Positions 51,845 through 61,102 are shown, counted from the first letter of the stretch. The stretch: DNA of 64,000 bases from Paenibacillus peoriae (GCF_022531965.1 NZ_CP092831.1:1268001-1332000), one strand, 5' to 3'. The notes: generated by a model from the sequence alone, not told the origin. Numbers and translations are program-made.

Positions 51845-53216
51845 AAGCGACGCGTATAACCTGAAATATCATATTACCCCTCCTTACGGTTTGCTCAATG
51901 ATCCTAATGGACTTGCTTATTTCAATCATCAATATCATGTGTTTTATCAGTGGAATCCAAAAGGAACTGAGCATAAAAATAAATGCTGGGGCCATGTTGT
52001 TTCCAGCGATCTGGTGCACTGGCAAAGGAAAAGTGTCGCGCTGGAGCCTTCGGAATGGTATGACAAGGATGGCATTTATTCGGGCGGGGGCATTGTTCAT
52101 AATGAAAAGCTGTATCTGTTTTATACAGGAAATGTAATCCGAGATGATGGAGTAAAAGAAAGCTATCAATGCGCCGCGATTTCGGAGGATGGAGAGTATT
52201 TTCAAAAAATCGGCCCTTTGTTTGAGCATCCCCAAGGTTACACTAGGCATGTTCGAGATCCGAAAGTATGGAGAGACCAACACGGGAACTGGTGGTTGAT
52301 TGTTGGTGCTCAGAGAGAAGATTTGACTGGAGATACGCTTATCTACAAATCTGAAAATTTGTCCGATTGGGAATGCCAAGGATCATTTGTTGATCATGAT
52401 CATCAATTTGGATATATGTGGGAATGTCCGGATGTACTTCAATTTGCCGAAAACGATGTTTTTGTTTTCTCTCCTCAGGGTTTACCGGAGAGAGGCGAAT
52501 ATTATAAAAATCCTAATCAATCGGGATATATGGTTGGCAAATTATCGAATACAGGCAAATTCAACGGGGACCTTTCCGATTTTAAAGAGCTTGATCGAGG
52601 ATTTGATTTTTACGCTCCACAATCATTCAAAGTTAATGACAGAACCATTATGTTCGGATGGATGAGCGCCATGAATGAGGAAGCGGAGAGGGCTGTCCCG
52701 ACCATTCAAGAGGGCTGGATTCATGCATTAACACTTCCTAGAGAAGTTGTGCTGATGAACGGTGTGTTGTACCAGAAACCATTGCCGGAATTACAATTGT
52801 TAAGACTGGATGGCATGCATTACAAAGGGGAAATTCAAAGTAGTAGTGAGTGGGTGCTGCCTTCTACACAAGCGGAGCTAATTGTTGATTTTTCCTTACT
52901 GACAGAAAATTTTAAAATGATCATAAGGGATGCTGTGCAAATTGACTATGATCAGGAACAAAACAGTCTGACCGTTTGGAGAACAAACTGGTTGACTGGC
53001 GAGAGAGAGTACAGAAGAGCAACATTAAATAATAAGCTTGCAGAAATGCAAATATTCATTGAAAGCTCAAGCCTGGAGATCTTTGTGAATGAGGGTGAAG
53101 AAGTGTTTTCCCTGCGTTATTTCATAGAAGGTGCAGACCAAAGCAATGTATTACTTGAGGCAGGACACAATGTAGGAGAAGTTAGAATGTATCAGTTGCA
53201 GGAATGTGTAGGGTAA
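51837..53216 (+). CDS. scrB: GH32 sucrose-6-phosphate hydrolase
   Basis: A 459-residue GH32 enzyme. The nucleophile motif is NDPNG (residues 21-25, Asp22), the transition-state stabiliser is in VRDPKVW, and the acid/base Glu is in WECPDVL. An N-terminal five-blade propeller (about 1-320) is followed by the GH32 C-terminal beta-sandwich. No signal peptide is present, so it acts inside the cell, on sucrose 6-phosphate delivered by the PTS protein encoded two genes upstream. GGAGG six bases before the ATG at 51837 decides the start; translation overlaps the end of the GH3 gene. Confidence 0.92.
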   Translation: MNKSDAYNLKYHITPPYGLLNDPNGLAYFNHQYHVFYQWNPKGTEHKNKCWGHVVSSDLVHWQRKSVALEPSEWYDKDGIYSGGGIVHNEKLYLFYTGNVIRDDGVKESYQCAAISEDGEYFQKIGPLFEHPQGYTRHVRDPKVWRDQHGNWWLIVGAQREDLTGDTLIYKSENLSDWECQGSFVDHDHQFGYMWECPDVLQFAENDVFVFSPQGLPERGEYYKNPNQSGYMVGKLSNTGKFNGDLSDFKELDRGFDFYAPQSFKVNDRTIMFGWMSAMNEEAERAVPTIQEGWIHALTLPREVVLMNGVLYQKPLPELQLLRLDGMHYKGEIQSSSEWVLPSTQAELIVDFSLLTENFKMIIRDAVQIDYDQEQNSLTVWRTNWLTGEREYRRATLNNKLAEMQIFIESSSLEIFVNEGEEVFSLRYFIEGADQSNVLLEAGHNVGEVRMYQLQECVG

Positions 53217-53251
53217 CATTTTTTTGCTTGCCGGGTTGCAAGCAGGTTAAG

Positions 53252-53299
53252 GAAGGCTGTTCATTATCCCGTTTGCGGGAAGAACTGCCTTCTTTTTTA
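53252..53299 (+). terminator. Terminator of the sucrose-type operon
   Basis: GAAGGC..CCCG/CGGG..GCCTTC stem with internal loops, followed by TTTTTT. A smaller hairpin (GCTTGC/GCAAGC, 53226-53243) precedes it. Confidence 0.75.
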
Positions 53300-53432
53300 T
53301 TTTTGGTCCGTTGAATAGATTCTGCTTGTCCGGGCATTTTACTATCGGTATAGTATGAGTATTAGTATAAGAGTTTATGCCTTAATATAGAATACAGATG
53401 AATTACTCATGGCTGGCTGATGAGGTGTGGTG

Positions 53433-54266
53433 ATGAAAAAAATATATGAACATATCGAAATAGACAGAAAAAAAATGATTAACCTTTTTATGTTCCAATC
53501 CAGAGATACAGAAAGAGTCATTCCTATGCATTTTCACAGCAATATGGAGTTGATCTACTGTACAAGTGGAAGTCTAAAGGTGTGGCATGAAGGAAAAATA
53601 ACTATTTTGATGGAAAAGGATGCGCTATTCATTAACAGCAATGTTCCGCATTCCACGCAGAGCATTACGGAGAACCAGGTCATAGTGCTGCAATTTCCAG
53701 ACACTTTCTTTGCCAATGAACAAGTAATCATCCATTTAAACACGCAAGAGAAACAAGTTGAAGAACCTATAATCTCTAAATTAAGAGGATTGTTTATGGA
53801 TATATATGATCTACATATTTCCAAAAGCAAATACGACTACATTTTAGAGCAAAGCCGAATTATTGAACTGAAATATTTGCTTGTCAATCATTTTAGTCAG
53901 ACGACAGACATTCCACCGGAAGTATTCAGTGAAAAGCAACAAAAGATAAAGACAATCATGGACTTTATTAAAGAGCATTATACTGAAAATATTAGCTTGG
54001 CCAAAACGGCCCGTATCTGCGGTTATTCGGAGGCTTATTTGTCGCGAATGTTTCATAAATATACAGGCCAGACGTTTACCGAATACAAGCAAATTCTTTG
54101 TTTGGAGAAGGCGATTGATTTACTGGATTCAACTAATAAGTCACTTACAGAAATTTCTTATGAGGTCGGGTTTCCAAACAAGAAATCTTTCAGAAAAGCT
54201 TTTAGAGAAGTTATGGGTAAAACACCTTATGAATATAAAAAATCAAGATTTGATCTGGATGTGTAA
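53433..54266 (+). CDS. AraC-family regulator with cupin domain
   Basis: A 277-residue regulator. The N-terminal cupin-type sensor domain (residues about 20-150; MHFHSNMELIYCTSG, then LFINSNVPHSTQS) binds an effector, probably a sugar. The C-terminal AraC domain (about 175-275) has two helix-turn-helix units: LAKTARICGYSEAYLSRMFH and LTEISYEVGFPNKKSFRKAF. GAGGTG precedes the ATG at 53433. It follows the sucrose-type operon in the same direction but after a terminator; control of that operon is inferred. Confidence 0.9.
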   Translation: MKKIYEHIEIDRKKMINLFMFQSRDTERVIPMHFHSNMELIYCTSGSLKVWHEGKITILMEKDALFINSNVPHSTQSITENQVIVLQFPDTFFANEQVIIHLNTQEKQVEEPIISKLRGLFMDIYDLHISKSKYDYILEQSRIIELKYLLVNHFSQTTDIPPEVFSEKQQKIKTIMDFIKEHYTENISLAKTARICGYSEAYLSRMFHKYTGQTFTEYKQILCLEKAIDLLDSTNKSLTEISYEVGFPNKKSFRKAFREVMGKTPYEYKKSRFDLDV

Positions 54267-54306
54267 TGCCACAAGCGTGCACAGTCTCCTTTCAGTAAAA
54301 CGAAGA

Positions 54307-54343
54307 GGTTGTCCCTGAGTCATTTGATGACTTTAGGACAACC
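54307..54343. terminator. Hairpin between the AraC-type gene and queF
   Basis: GGTTGTCC/GGACAACC outer stem with GAGTCAT/ATGACTT inside; the T-run is weak (CCTTGATATTT). Confidence 0.5.
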
Positions 54344-54379
54344 CCTTGATATTTACGCTATGTCAGAAGAGTTATTAGC

Positions 54380-54877
54380 TTAACGGTTATCAACCTTTTC
54401 TGGGTACATATCATGATTCATCATGCGGTGCTCCGCTATCTGTTCATACTTTGTTCCTGGCTTGCCGTAGTTGGTATACGGGTCGATAGAGATGCCGCCG
54501 CGTGGCGTGAATTTGCCCCATACTTCAATGTATCGAGGGTCCATCAGCTTAATTAAGTCATTCATGATGATGTTGACGCAGTCTTCATGGAAATCGCCGT
54601 GGTTACGGAAGCTGAACAGGTACAGCTTAAGGGATTTGCTTTCTACCATTTTAATATCGGGAATGTAGCTGATGTAGATGGTTGCAAAATCAGGTTGTCC
54701 TGTAATCGGACACAGGCTGGTGAACTCCGGGCAATTGAACTTTACAAAATAATCCCGATAGGGATGTTTATTATCAAAGCTTTCGAGAATGGCGGGATCA
54801 TAGGCAAAAGTGTATTGTGTGCCTTGATTGCCAAGCAGGGTAACATCGGTCATTTCTTCGGGTGTTCTTCCGGTCAT
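54380..54877 (-). CDS. queF: NADPH-dependent preQ0 reductase QueF
   Basis: A 165-residue type I QueF. The catalytic Cys56 lies in [11 protein letters not shown], and the [16 protein letters not shown] stretch carries the Glu-Ser-Lys-Ser QueF motif for NADPH binding. It reduces the nitrile of preQ0 to the amine of preQ1, the last free-base step of queuosine synthesis. AAGGAG before the ATG at 54877 decides the start. It is the last gene of the que cluster, separated by 218 bases from queE. Confidence 0.95.
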   Translation of the reverse strand: MTGRTPEEMTDVTLLGNQGTQYTFAYDPAILESFDNKHPYRDYFVKFNCPEFTSLCPITGQPDFATIYISYIPDIKMVESKSLKLYLFSFRNHGDFHEDCVNIIMNDLIKLMDPRYIEVWGKFTPRGGISIDPYTNYGKPGTKYEQIAEHRMMNHDMYPEKVDNR

Positions 54878-55095
54878 ATGGATAAGGCTCCTTAAAGTAA
54901 GTTGGTTTGGTAAAAGAGAGAGGGAGTTATGGTGGTGGGAGGTCGCTCCGCGAATGATTTGAGTCTCCGCTTCGCTGCCGACCGCCGTCATCACCATAAA
55001 GTCCTACTCGTTTACGTGTAGGTTGGGATAGAAGTGAGTAATGCTCTCCTTTGTGTATCACATACAGCGCATACGGAATATATTACATATAAGTG

Positions 55096-55959
55096 TTATA
55101 CGCCGCGTTTGTTGCCCCATACGAGGGTGTGGAGCTGCGGGAGTACTCTTACATCGTTTAGTAGGGAATCGTCCATGACACGGTCGATAAGCCATTCATA
55201 ACGATGGAGTAGAGACTCCGCTATCTGTCCGGTATTCTCCGTGTTTACATCTGGATTACCCGTCTGAAGGAACAGCGGTACGTGTGGATAGCGCTCGTGA
55301 ACAGTGCGGGCATAGGCAAGATCGGTGTCATCGAAGATGACGACCTTCAAGCTGCAAGCTCCGGTATAGAGCCGCGCAGATTCATTAGCGGGTTCCTTCA
55401 AGTCTGTTGCGATTGCGACGTGGGACGTCGCTTGGGACTCACTAGCCCTCTTCCGGTTTGACAGACGGGCGACAATATCATCCAGCACATCCCAGTTGGT
55501 CGTCATACCAGAGCTGGGCGGTTTCGGGGATAGGGTTACCTCATCGATATCGTACAGCCATTCCTGCCAGCGGGAGCCTTGTGTTTCGACAGCGGTGGCA
55601 ATGCCTTGACTGCGCAGCAGGGTGATTAGCTCCCCAAGCTGCGGTAGCAGGGCAGGATTGCCTCCAGAAAGAGTCACATGCGAAAACCGTTCGCCACCGA
55701 TGGCCTTCAGCTCCTGCCAAATGTCTGTGGCACTCAGACGACGGATCTGATCCTTGGCGCTGCCGTCCCAGGTAAAGGCGGAGTCACACCACGAGCAACG
55801 GTAATCGCAGCCTGCGGTACGAACAAACATCGTTTTACGACCAATGACCATACCTTCGCCCTGAACGGTGGGACCAAACACCTCCAGTACGGGAATAGGG
55901 GCTATTTGGGTGCCGTGGGAGGCTGTCATGGGTTGGTGAGAAGTCACAGTATTACTCAT
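55096..55959 (-). CDS. queE: 7-carboxy-7-deazaguanine synthase QueE
   Basis: A 287-residue radical-SAM enzyme. The motif C51-x3-C55-x2-C58 (CDYRCSWC) binds the 4Fe-4S cluster; FGPTVQGEGMVIGRKTMFVR before it is typical of QueE. It converts 6-carboxytetrahydropterin to 7-carboxy-7-deazaguanine. An N-terminal stretch of about 20 residues and an insertion around 175-200 make it longer than the 240-residue norm. The ATG at 55959 overlaps the queD stop by 8 bases, with GGAGTGG upstream. Confidence 0.93.
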   Translation of the reverse strand: MSNTVTSHQPMTASHGTQIAPIPVLEVFGPTVQGEGMVIGRKTMFVRTAGCDYRCSWCDSAFTWDGSAKDQIRRLSATDIWQELKAIGGERFSHVTLSGGNPALLPQLGELITLLRSQGIATAVETQGSRWQEWLYDIDEVTLSPKPPSSGMTTNWDVLDDIVARLSNRKRASESQATSHVAIATDLKEPANESARLYTGACSLKVVIFDDTDLAYARTVHERYPHVPLFLQTGNPDVNTENTGQIAESLLHRYEWLIDRVMDDSLLNDVRVLPQLHTLVWGNKRGV

Positions 55960-56443
55960 CGAGCATCCACTCCCGTCGGAACTCGGCGTAGCTGGTAGGT
56001 GTCTCGAACAACCGTACAAACTCGGTACGTCCACCTTCGACACGGTTGCAGTATGCCTCCGAGGTCAAGGCTGTCTCCATTTGTTCAAAGATCCAGACGA
56101 CCATATTTTCCGCCGTTGTATTCATTGGAGGAAGCGTCTCATTCAAGTAACGGTGGTCCAGAAAAGGCTCAATCCGCTCTTTCCAGATCGTTTTGATGTC
56201 ACCAAAATCCAGCGTTAGACCCGTTTCGCCCGGTATACCACTTATGCCAAATACGACGATATAGGTATGTCCATGCAGATTTTTGCATTTGCCTTCGTAG
56301 CAGTGTAAATGATGTGCTGCATCGAATGTAAATTGTTTGCTGACGAGTACACGTTTGCGGTGATAACGCAGCTGAGAGCGCTCAATGTCTGTCCCGAACT
56401 CTTGGAGCTTATCGACAATGCGAAAGGTACCTGGCTCACGCAT
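55952..56443 (-). CDS. queD: 6-carboxytetrahydropterin synthase QueD
   Basis: A 163-residue enzyme of the 6-pyruvoyl-tetrahydropterin synthase family. The zinc ligands are in FDAAHHL and NLHGH (His44 or 45, His57, His59), and Cys53 in [10 protein letters not shown] is the catalytic Cys. It converts dihydroneopterin triphosphate to 6-carboxytetrahydropterin. The N-terminal 32 residues are an extension relative to the short form. AAGGAG before the ATG at 56443 decides the start. It overlaps queC and queE by 8 bases each. Confidence 0.94.
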   Translation of the reverse strand: MREPGTFRIVDKLQEFGTDIERSQLRYHRKRVLVSKQFTFDAAHHLHCYEGKCKNLHGHTYIVVFGISGIPGETGLTLDFGDIKTIWKERIEPFLDHRYLNETLPPMNTTAENMVVWIFEQMETALTSEAYCNRVEGGRTEFVRLFETPTSYAEFRREWMLDE

Positions 56444-57119
56444 GACCTTCAACTCCTTGAGATGAAGCTCCGCGCACCGCGAGATATTGCTCCAGTCCAG
56501 CACGGCGAAGTTTGCAAGCAGGGCATTCGCCACAGCCATCGCCAATGACGCCGTTATAGCACGTTAGTGTACGTGTTCTTACAAATTCAAAAGCTTTCAG
56601 CTCATCGGCCATGTGCCAAGTTTCGGCCTTGTTCAACCACATAAGCGGGGTATGAATCACAAAGGGATAGTCCATCGAAAGATTCAGTGTGACGTTCAGC
56701 GATTTGATAAAGGAGTCCCGGCAATCGGGATAGCCGCTGAAATCCGTCTCACATACGCCTGTAATGATGTGGCGCGCTCCTTTTTGCTTGGCGAGAACTC
56801 CCGCGAAGCTCAGGAACAGTAGGTTGCGACCGTCTACAAAGGTGCTAGGCAGTTCGCCTTCCTGTTGAGTAATGTCAATGTCTGTGCGTGTGAGGGCATT
56901 AGGGGCTAGTTGATTAAGCAGGCTCATATCCAGTACCGTTTGTGGAACACCCAGTTCGCGGGCGATTCCAGCGGCTACTTCGATTTCCTGCTTGTGGCGT
57001 TGACCGTAATCGAACGTCACAGTTTCTACTTCAGCAAAATGTTTTTTTGCCCAAAATAAACAGGTTGTGCTGTCTTGGCCGCCGCTGAATACGACAACTG
57101 CTTTTTCGTTTGCAAACAT
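56436..57119 (-). CDS. queC: 7-cyano-7-deazaguanine synthase QueC
   Basis: A 227-residue ATP-dependent synthase. The PP-loop SGGQDST (residues 12-18) binds ATP; the [10 protein letters not shown] motif near the C-terminus, with an earlier Cys, binds zinc. It turns 7-carboxy-7-deazaguanine into preQ0. Start at 57119 with GAGAGG upstream; the longer open frame upstream is the riboswitch leader, not coding. It is the first gene of the que cluster and is controlled by preQ1. Confidence 0.95.
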   Translation of the reverse strand: MFANEKAVVVFSGGQDSTTCLFWAKKHFAEVETVTFDYGQRHKQEIEVAAGIARELGVPQTVLDMSLLNQLAPNALTRTDIDITQQEGELPSTFVDGRNLLFLSFAGVLAKQKGARHIITGVCETDFSGYPDCRDSFIKSLNVTLNLSMDYPFVIHTPLMWLNKAETWHMADELKAFEFVRTRTLTCYNGVIGDGCGECPACKLRRAGLEQYLAVRGASSQGVEGHA

Positions 57120-57200
57120 AAAAAAACCTCTCGATCTTCTTGGAATGGTGCAAGACACAAGTCTTGTCACTTGGAAGAAGGAGAGTTCTTGAACCGACTT
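57120..57200 (-). terminator. Terminator / RBS-sequestering hairpin before queC
   Basis: CTCTCCTTCTTCC pairs with AAGAAGATCGAGAG across an inner CAAGACACAAGTCTTG-type hairpin (57151-57166), followed by seven T residues directly before the queC ATG. The stem includes the GAGAGG ribosome site, so it could block both transcription and translation. Confidence 0.65.
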
Positions 57201-57256
57201 CAACAAAAAACAGGCCTTGCCCCGAGAAATCATTTTTCTTGCGGAGGACAAAGCAT

Positions 57257-57291
57257 CGTTAGTTTTTTATAGAGGGAGTTCGCGAACCTCT
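57257..57291 (-). promoter_or_regulatory. preQ1-I riboswitch aptamer
   Basis: The minus strand reads AGAGGTTCGCGAACTCCCTC then TATAAAAAACTAACG, which matches the preQ1-I consensus: P1 stem AGAGG/CCTCT region, a short C-rich loop, and the A-rich tail AAAAAACTA that folds back into the groove. It should sense preQ1 and turn the que operon off. Confidence 0.9.
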
Positions 57292-57358
57292 CCCATGCAT
57301 GACGCATGGATTTTCTTCATTAGTATCTGCCACGAGGACAGACGGCTTTAGCATTGTC

Positions 57359-57364
57359 ATTATA
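57359..57364 (-). promoter_or_regulatory. -10 box of the que operon
   Basis: A consensus TATAAT on the minus strand, about 70 bases upstream of the aptamer; the -35 region (TTATCA at 57386-57381) is weak. Confidence 0.55.
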
Positions 57365-57375
57365 GCATGGCAGGG

Positions 57376-58080
57376 CTATTTGATAAACACTCCACCAAAT
57401 GGAATGACTTCCCTTAAAAATCGCTTGATCACGCCATCGTCGTTCATATCCTGTTGGAGCCGCCGATGATGCTCCCCGGCATGGAATAGTACGGTACCCT
57501 GTCCGGTCATTTTAAAATGATAGTTCATATGCTGGCTGGCCAGATGGTTGCCGTACACGGTCAACTCTAGATGGGCGTTTTCGGGATAGGCAATGACGCT
57601 GCTCGCATCCACATAGATCGGTTCTGTCGGATGAAGCTGTTCCTGACATACCAATCCCTGCGTCAAAAGACCGATTTGACCCACACCATCAAATTTCATT
57701 TTTATAACATCATGGCTAAATAACATGTTTTTCATGCTTAGCAGCTTAGTACGCATTTGGATACCGGAGCTGTACCAGAACAGGTTGCGAAAATCGTATA
57801 ACAGATCATCGCTTCCTTCAAGCTTAATCATTTTTAGACTAAAGCCAGGTGGAAGTGCGGCAATTAGGCGACAAGCTCCTGTGAAATCGGCCTGAATCAG
57901 TTTGTGTTTGCGATACATGCCCTTAATATTCATCAGTTTATCACTGCGGCCTGAGCTGGGCCCGCGGTATGCGATGATTTGCTGCGGATGCAGAACGTGC
58001 AGCTTTTCTCCTTCCGCCAGATCGAGCGTTACGACCGAACCGACGCTTTCATCATGGTGTTGTCCTGCTTGTATGTCCAT
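57376..58080 (-). CDS. AIM24-family protein
   Basis: A 234-residue protein of the AIM24 family (formerly TIGR00266-like), built of internal beta-rich repeats: EGEKLHVLHPQQIIAYRG, then LLTQGLVCQEQLHPTEPIYV with a characteristic aligned Gly/Leu pattern. It is cytoplasmic with no signal. Bacterial members have no settled function; the mitochondrial namesake affects inner-membrane architecture. AAAGG precedes the ATG. It lies 25 bases downstream of a small coiled-coil membrane protein gene and is probably cotranscribed with it. Confidence 0.8.
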   Translation of the reverse strand: MDIQAGQHHDESVGSVVTLDLAEGEKLHVLHPQQIIAYRGPSSGRSDKLMNIKGMYRKHKLIQADFTGACRLIAALPPGFSLKMIKLEGSDDLLYDFRNLFWYSSGIQMRTKLLSMKNMLFSHDVIKMKFDGVGQIGLLTQGLVCQEQLHPTEPIYVDASSVIAYPENAHLELTVYGNHLASQHMNYHFKMTGQGTVLFHAGEHHRRLQQDMNDDGVIKRFLREVIPFGGVFIK

Positions 58081-58105
58081 TCAGACCTTTCATCCTTTCA
58101 GACAG

Positions 58106-58546
58106 TTAGTATCTTCCCGAACGTCGACGCATCCCGTAACGCAACAGTCGGATACCGATAAAATAACCGGCCAGCAGAATTATAGCCGTGATGATGAGCA
58201 TTTTATTTCGGTGTGAAGCCTGATCGCGCTGGGTTTGAAGATTTTTTAATTCTGTGACTGTGTCAGTCAGCTTGCGGTTTTGCTCCAGCAATTGGGCGTT
58301 TTGCTCTTGATAGGCTTCTAAGCTGTTACGGGCCTTTTCCAGATCCTCCTGTGTTTGTCGATAGCTTTCCTTGAGCTGATATACATCACCAGGTAACCGC
58401 GAAAATTGCTCGAAGCCCTGATATACATCATCCCAATAAGCAGCATGTACTTCGGGTACACGAGTTATCCCAAAAATAAACAAAAGTGCTATAGCAGCGC
58501 AGACAATGCGGCGATACAAAGCAAAGCGACAAGTTGGTCGTGCCAA
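58106..58546 (-). CDS. Coiled-coil membrane protein
   Basis: A 146-residue protein. An N-terminal hydrophobic segment (IVCAAIALLFIFGITRV) looks like a signal peptide or anchor; residues about 40-105 form a coiled coil rich in Glu, Gln and Leu (LEKARNSLEAYQEQNAQLLE); a second membrane helix (MLIITAIILLAGYFIGIRLL) precedes a basic tail. The start is probably the TTG at 58546 with AGGGGGAA nine bases upstream; an earlier TTG at 58573 lacks a site. Function unknown. It is upstream of, and likely cotranscribed with, the AIM24 gene. Confidence 0.68.
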   Translation of the reverse strand: MARPTCRFALYRRIVCAAIALLFIFGITRVPEVHAAYWDDVYQGFEQFSRLPGDVYQLKESYRQTQEDLEKARNSLEAYQEQNAQLLEQNRKLTDTVTELKNLQTQRDQASHRNKMLIITAIILLAGYFIGIRLLRYGMRRRSGRY

Positions 58547-58860
58547 GAGATGTTCCCCCTTTTGATAAACCAAGATGTTAGATGATATAGATCATTACCC
58601 ATATGACATGGTTACGTATAATATAACGATACGGATGCAGATTTTAGAAGAAACGGACGATAAATACGGAGAAAATGTTCTCAAGAAAAGTCGTTATATT
58701 AGTTTAAGTGTACCTTAAAACGGGTATATCAAGGAAGCGGCAACATTCCGGCATTTTTCCCAGCATACGAGTTAAGAACGATCCGCACCTGATCAGGTCT
58801 TAAATATGAATATATGAACTGAAATATATTAAAAATTAATATAGAAGGAGATTTTGCAAG
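58547..58860. other. Intergenic region, 314 bases
   Basis: No gene is recognised. TATAAT-like boxes occur near 58617, and the sequence before 58861 is very AT-rich, as expected for promoters of the divergent genes. Confidence 0.5.
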
Positions 58861-59016
58861 ATGAATGAGAAAGAACAAAACTATAAAACTTTAAAAATCA
58901 CTGTAAATGGAAAGCCGTTATCAAAGGATCTCGTCGTAGATAGTACTACTTTTGCCCCTATATCTGATATTTGCACAAAAACGAATGTTTCTTTAACAGA
59001 AACTACAATCTCATAA
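58861..59016 (+). CDS. Mini stalk-domain protein (51 aa)
   Basis: A 51-residue open frame with a strong AAGGAGA site and its own strong terminator. After a charged start, KITVNGKPLSKDLVVDSTTF and APISDICTKTNVSLTETTIS follow the pattern of a copper amine oxidase N-terminal (stalk) domain, in which a strand VNGK is followed by a T[FY]xPI[SR]xI helix. It has no signal peptide and only about half a normal domain. It may be a real micro-protein or a domain fragment that kept its expression signals. Confidence 0.6.
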   Translation: MNEKEQNYKTLKITVNGKPLSKDLVVDSTTFAPISDICTKTNVSLTETTIS

Positions 59017-59039
59017 GTTTAAGTATAGAAGTAGACTAT

Positions 59040-59071
59040 AAAATAGCCCGGCATACGCCGGGCTATTTTTG
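59040..59071 (+). terminator. Terminator of the 51-aa gene
   Basis: Perfect AAAATAGCCCGGC/GCCGGGCTATTTT stem with loop ATAC, then a T-run. Confidence 0.9.
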
Positions 59072-59239
59072 CGCGTTCATGTAATTCAAATGGTTTAAAA
59101 TGTTATTTACCAAACTAGGTCCCCCTTCATAAAGATTCCCATGTATAATTTTCACAATCAAACATACGTTCCCTGACAATATAGTGTCAGATAACACTGT
59201 TAATTTAGAGTTACATGTTCTTTTAGGGGGAATTTACCA

Positions 59240-60007
59240 GTGGTGAAGTCAATGCTCAATGTAACGTACACATGGGACAAAGAGTCTATATCTGCGAATG
59301 GGTCCAAACAAGTAAATCTACTGATAGAATGGGGCTATGGAGCTAAACGTAAAAGAAAAGGAAATCTAATACCGAAAGCAGCGGGATGTGACCTTCAACT
59401 CCAGTTCATTCCAGAAAACGGGGTAAGTCTATTAAAAGCTGAAGGGGTAAGGCTCGGTTTTAAACGCTCGGAAAACGGAGATAGCATGTTTGTTCACTGT
59501 GGTGATGTACGGCGGGGAAAATATAGACAGGCTATTTTGACGTTTTCTATACCGGCTCACTCGTCCGGAAGACATACGATTGGAATGATGGAGTGGAGCT
59601 GGCGCAAGCCATCGCAGGAAAAGCGAACGATGATCCGGACAGACCAGCTCTACATCCATTTTACGCATCATCTTGGTCTGCTGAGCATTCCATCCAACCC
59701 GAAGGTGGAAAAATACATAAAGCTGAATGAGACGTCCCCTATTGTAAAAAAGGCATTGCGTATGTACGAGAAAGGGGAATATGAGCAAGGGGCGTTCATC
59801 CTTACCAGACAAGCAGATGAATTACTTATACGTGCAGCAAGAAGCGATGATATGGACTACCTGCAGGAAGCCGAGTTGCTTCTGGCTATACGTAATAAAT
59901 GGAGTGGTACTTTTGTATCATTTACAGCGTATAGTTCTAAAGTCTTTTTCAATAAGGCAATATCGCTAGAAGATGTTCATTTTACTGAAAATGATACTTT
60001 GAGATAG
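59240..60007 (+). CDS. Hypothetical protein, similar to the C-terminal part of VWA proteins
   Basis: A 255-residue protein of unknown function. The start is a GTG at 59240 with AGGGGGAA upstream; the ATG at 59252 is an alternative. The first 150 residues are beta-rich (MLNVTYTWDKESISANGSKQ), with MFVHCGDVRRGKYRQAILTF recalling the domain that follows VWA modules in YfbK/TerF-type proteins, where a [LI]G-D-[LV] strand is common. The last 90 residues are helical (IVKKALRMYEKGEYEQGAF). No VWA domain is present. The assignment is weak. Confidence 0.6.
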   Translation: MVKSMLNVTYTWDKESISANGSKQVNLLIEWGYGAKRKRKGNLIPKAAGCDLQLQFIPENGVSLLKAEGVRLGFKRSENGDSMFVHCGDVRRGKYRQAILTFSIPAHSSGRHTIGMMEWSWRKPSQEKRTMIRTDQLYIHFTHHLGLLSIPSNPKVEKYIKLNETSPIVKKALRMYEKGEYEQGAFILTRQADELLIRAARSDDMDYLQEAELLLAIRNKWSGTFVSFTAYSSKVFFNKAISLEDVHFTENDTLR

Positions 60008-60078
60008 GCAATTATGCTAGTTTATTTGTGTAATATAGTGAGTCTAATTTACTATCTTTTTGTAAAGGAGAGACTTCC

Positions 60079-61056
60079 TTGACTGATCGGTTGATACGTT
60101 TAATGCGGATTATTACTATTGTTCAGGCAAATCCAGGGATATTGGCAAGAGAGCTTGCCGAACGTTGTGAAACATCAGAACGTACCATATACCGAGATAT
60201 GGAGGCGCTAAGCGCTATGCATATACCGATTGCGAATATGGGGCATGGCAAGGGGTACATTTTTATTAGCAATTTCGCTTTGTATCCTCTGAATTGGACG
60301 GAAGAAGAGGCAGAGGCTTTTACTAAGCTGGGAGAGATTATGGAAACGGTAAAGCCTCTTTTACCGCCAGCTTTTGAAAGTGCTTATGAGAAAGTGATGG
60401 CCTCTAGTCAGAAAAAAAAGATGGAACAGACGAGCTTCGCGCAGGAAATGAAAAATATTGTCCGGCTCGGCTCGACACTTGATCGGGAAAACCAGCCCTA
60501 TCTGCTCAGGCTGATTGTTTTAGCGAGTCTTACGCAGCAGACCATTGAAGCGGAATACAGTTCGCCTCAAAATGAAGATGTTTCACTCGTTCAGGTGGAT
60601 CCTTATTGTTTGGTTCCGCAGGATCGGCGATTCTATATGCTTGGTTTTTGTCACAAGCAATCCGCGATGAGAACCTTTCGGATCAGCCGATTTCGGAACA
60701 TGAGAATTTTGCCGTATACGTTTCAAAAAAATACAACTGAAATGGAAATGTTTTTTAAAGGGACCTGGTCGGTGACCAAAGGAAATCAGAATATCCGGTT
60801 TGTGGTACGTTTTTCTGCCGAGTCTGTATATCGGGTCAAAGAAGAGGAACTGTTCATCAAGCCTTTTCTTAAGGATTTGCCGGATGGAAGTTTGTTGTTT
60901 GAGGTGACGGTCAATCATGACCGTGAATTTTTGGATTGGCTCACTTCCTATGGAGCTGAGGCCGAGATCCTGGAGCCTTTACGGTACCGCAAACGAATGC
61001 AAGAAATGCTGCGGACCTGGGGGGCATTCTATTTCGATAAAAAGGCAGGAAATTAA
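60079..61056 (+). CDS. YafY-type WYL-domain regulator
   Basis: A 325-residue regulator. The N-terminal HTH_11 winged helix (ARELAERCETSERTIYRDME) is followed by a WYL domain (about 140-235; IEAEYSSPQNEDVSLVQVDP, then YCLVPQDRRFYMLGFCH) and a WCX C-terminal extension. WYL proteins bind nucleic acid or nucleotides and often control DNA-damage or defence genes; the target here is unknown. The start is a TTG at 60079 with AAAGGAG upstream. It is 71 bases downstream of the hypothetical gene at 59240. Confidence 0.9.
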   Translation: MTDRLIRLMRIITIVQANPGILARELAERCETSERTIYRDMEALSAMHIPIANMGHGKGYIFISNFALYPLNWTEEEAEAFTKLGEIMETVKPLLPPAFESAYEKVMASSQKKKMEQTSFAQEMKNIVRLGSTLDRENQPYLLRLIVLASLTQQTIEAEYSSPQNEDVSLVQVDPYCLVPQDRRFYMLGFCHKQSAMRTFRISRFRNMRILPYTFQKNTTEMEMFFKGTWSVTKGNQNIRFVVRFSAESVYRVKEEELFIKPFLKDLPDGSLLFEVTVNHDREFLDWLTSYGAEAEILEPLRYRKRMQEMLRTWGAFYFDKKAGN

Positions 61057-61102
61057 GAATAACAGGGGGAGATCCCCCGGAACGGGCCGGGGAGCTATCC
61101 GC

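Noticed and set aside
56120..57260. Long N-terminal extensions of queC, queD, queE and queF frames
   Set aside because: Each has a well-placed ribosome site at a later ATG that agrees with family length, and the queC extension is the riboswitch leader.
61066..61079. GGGGGAGATCCCCC hairpin between the WYL regulator and exonuclease genes
   Set aside because: No T-run on either strand. It may help stop transcription but cannot be called a terminator.
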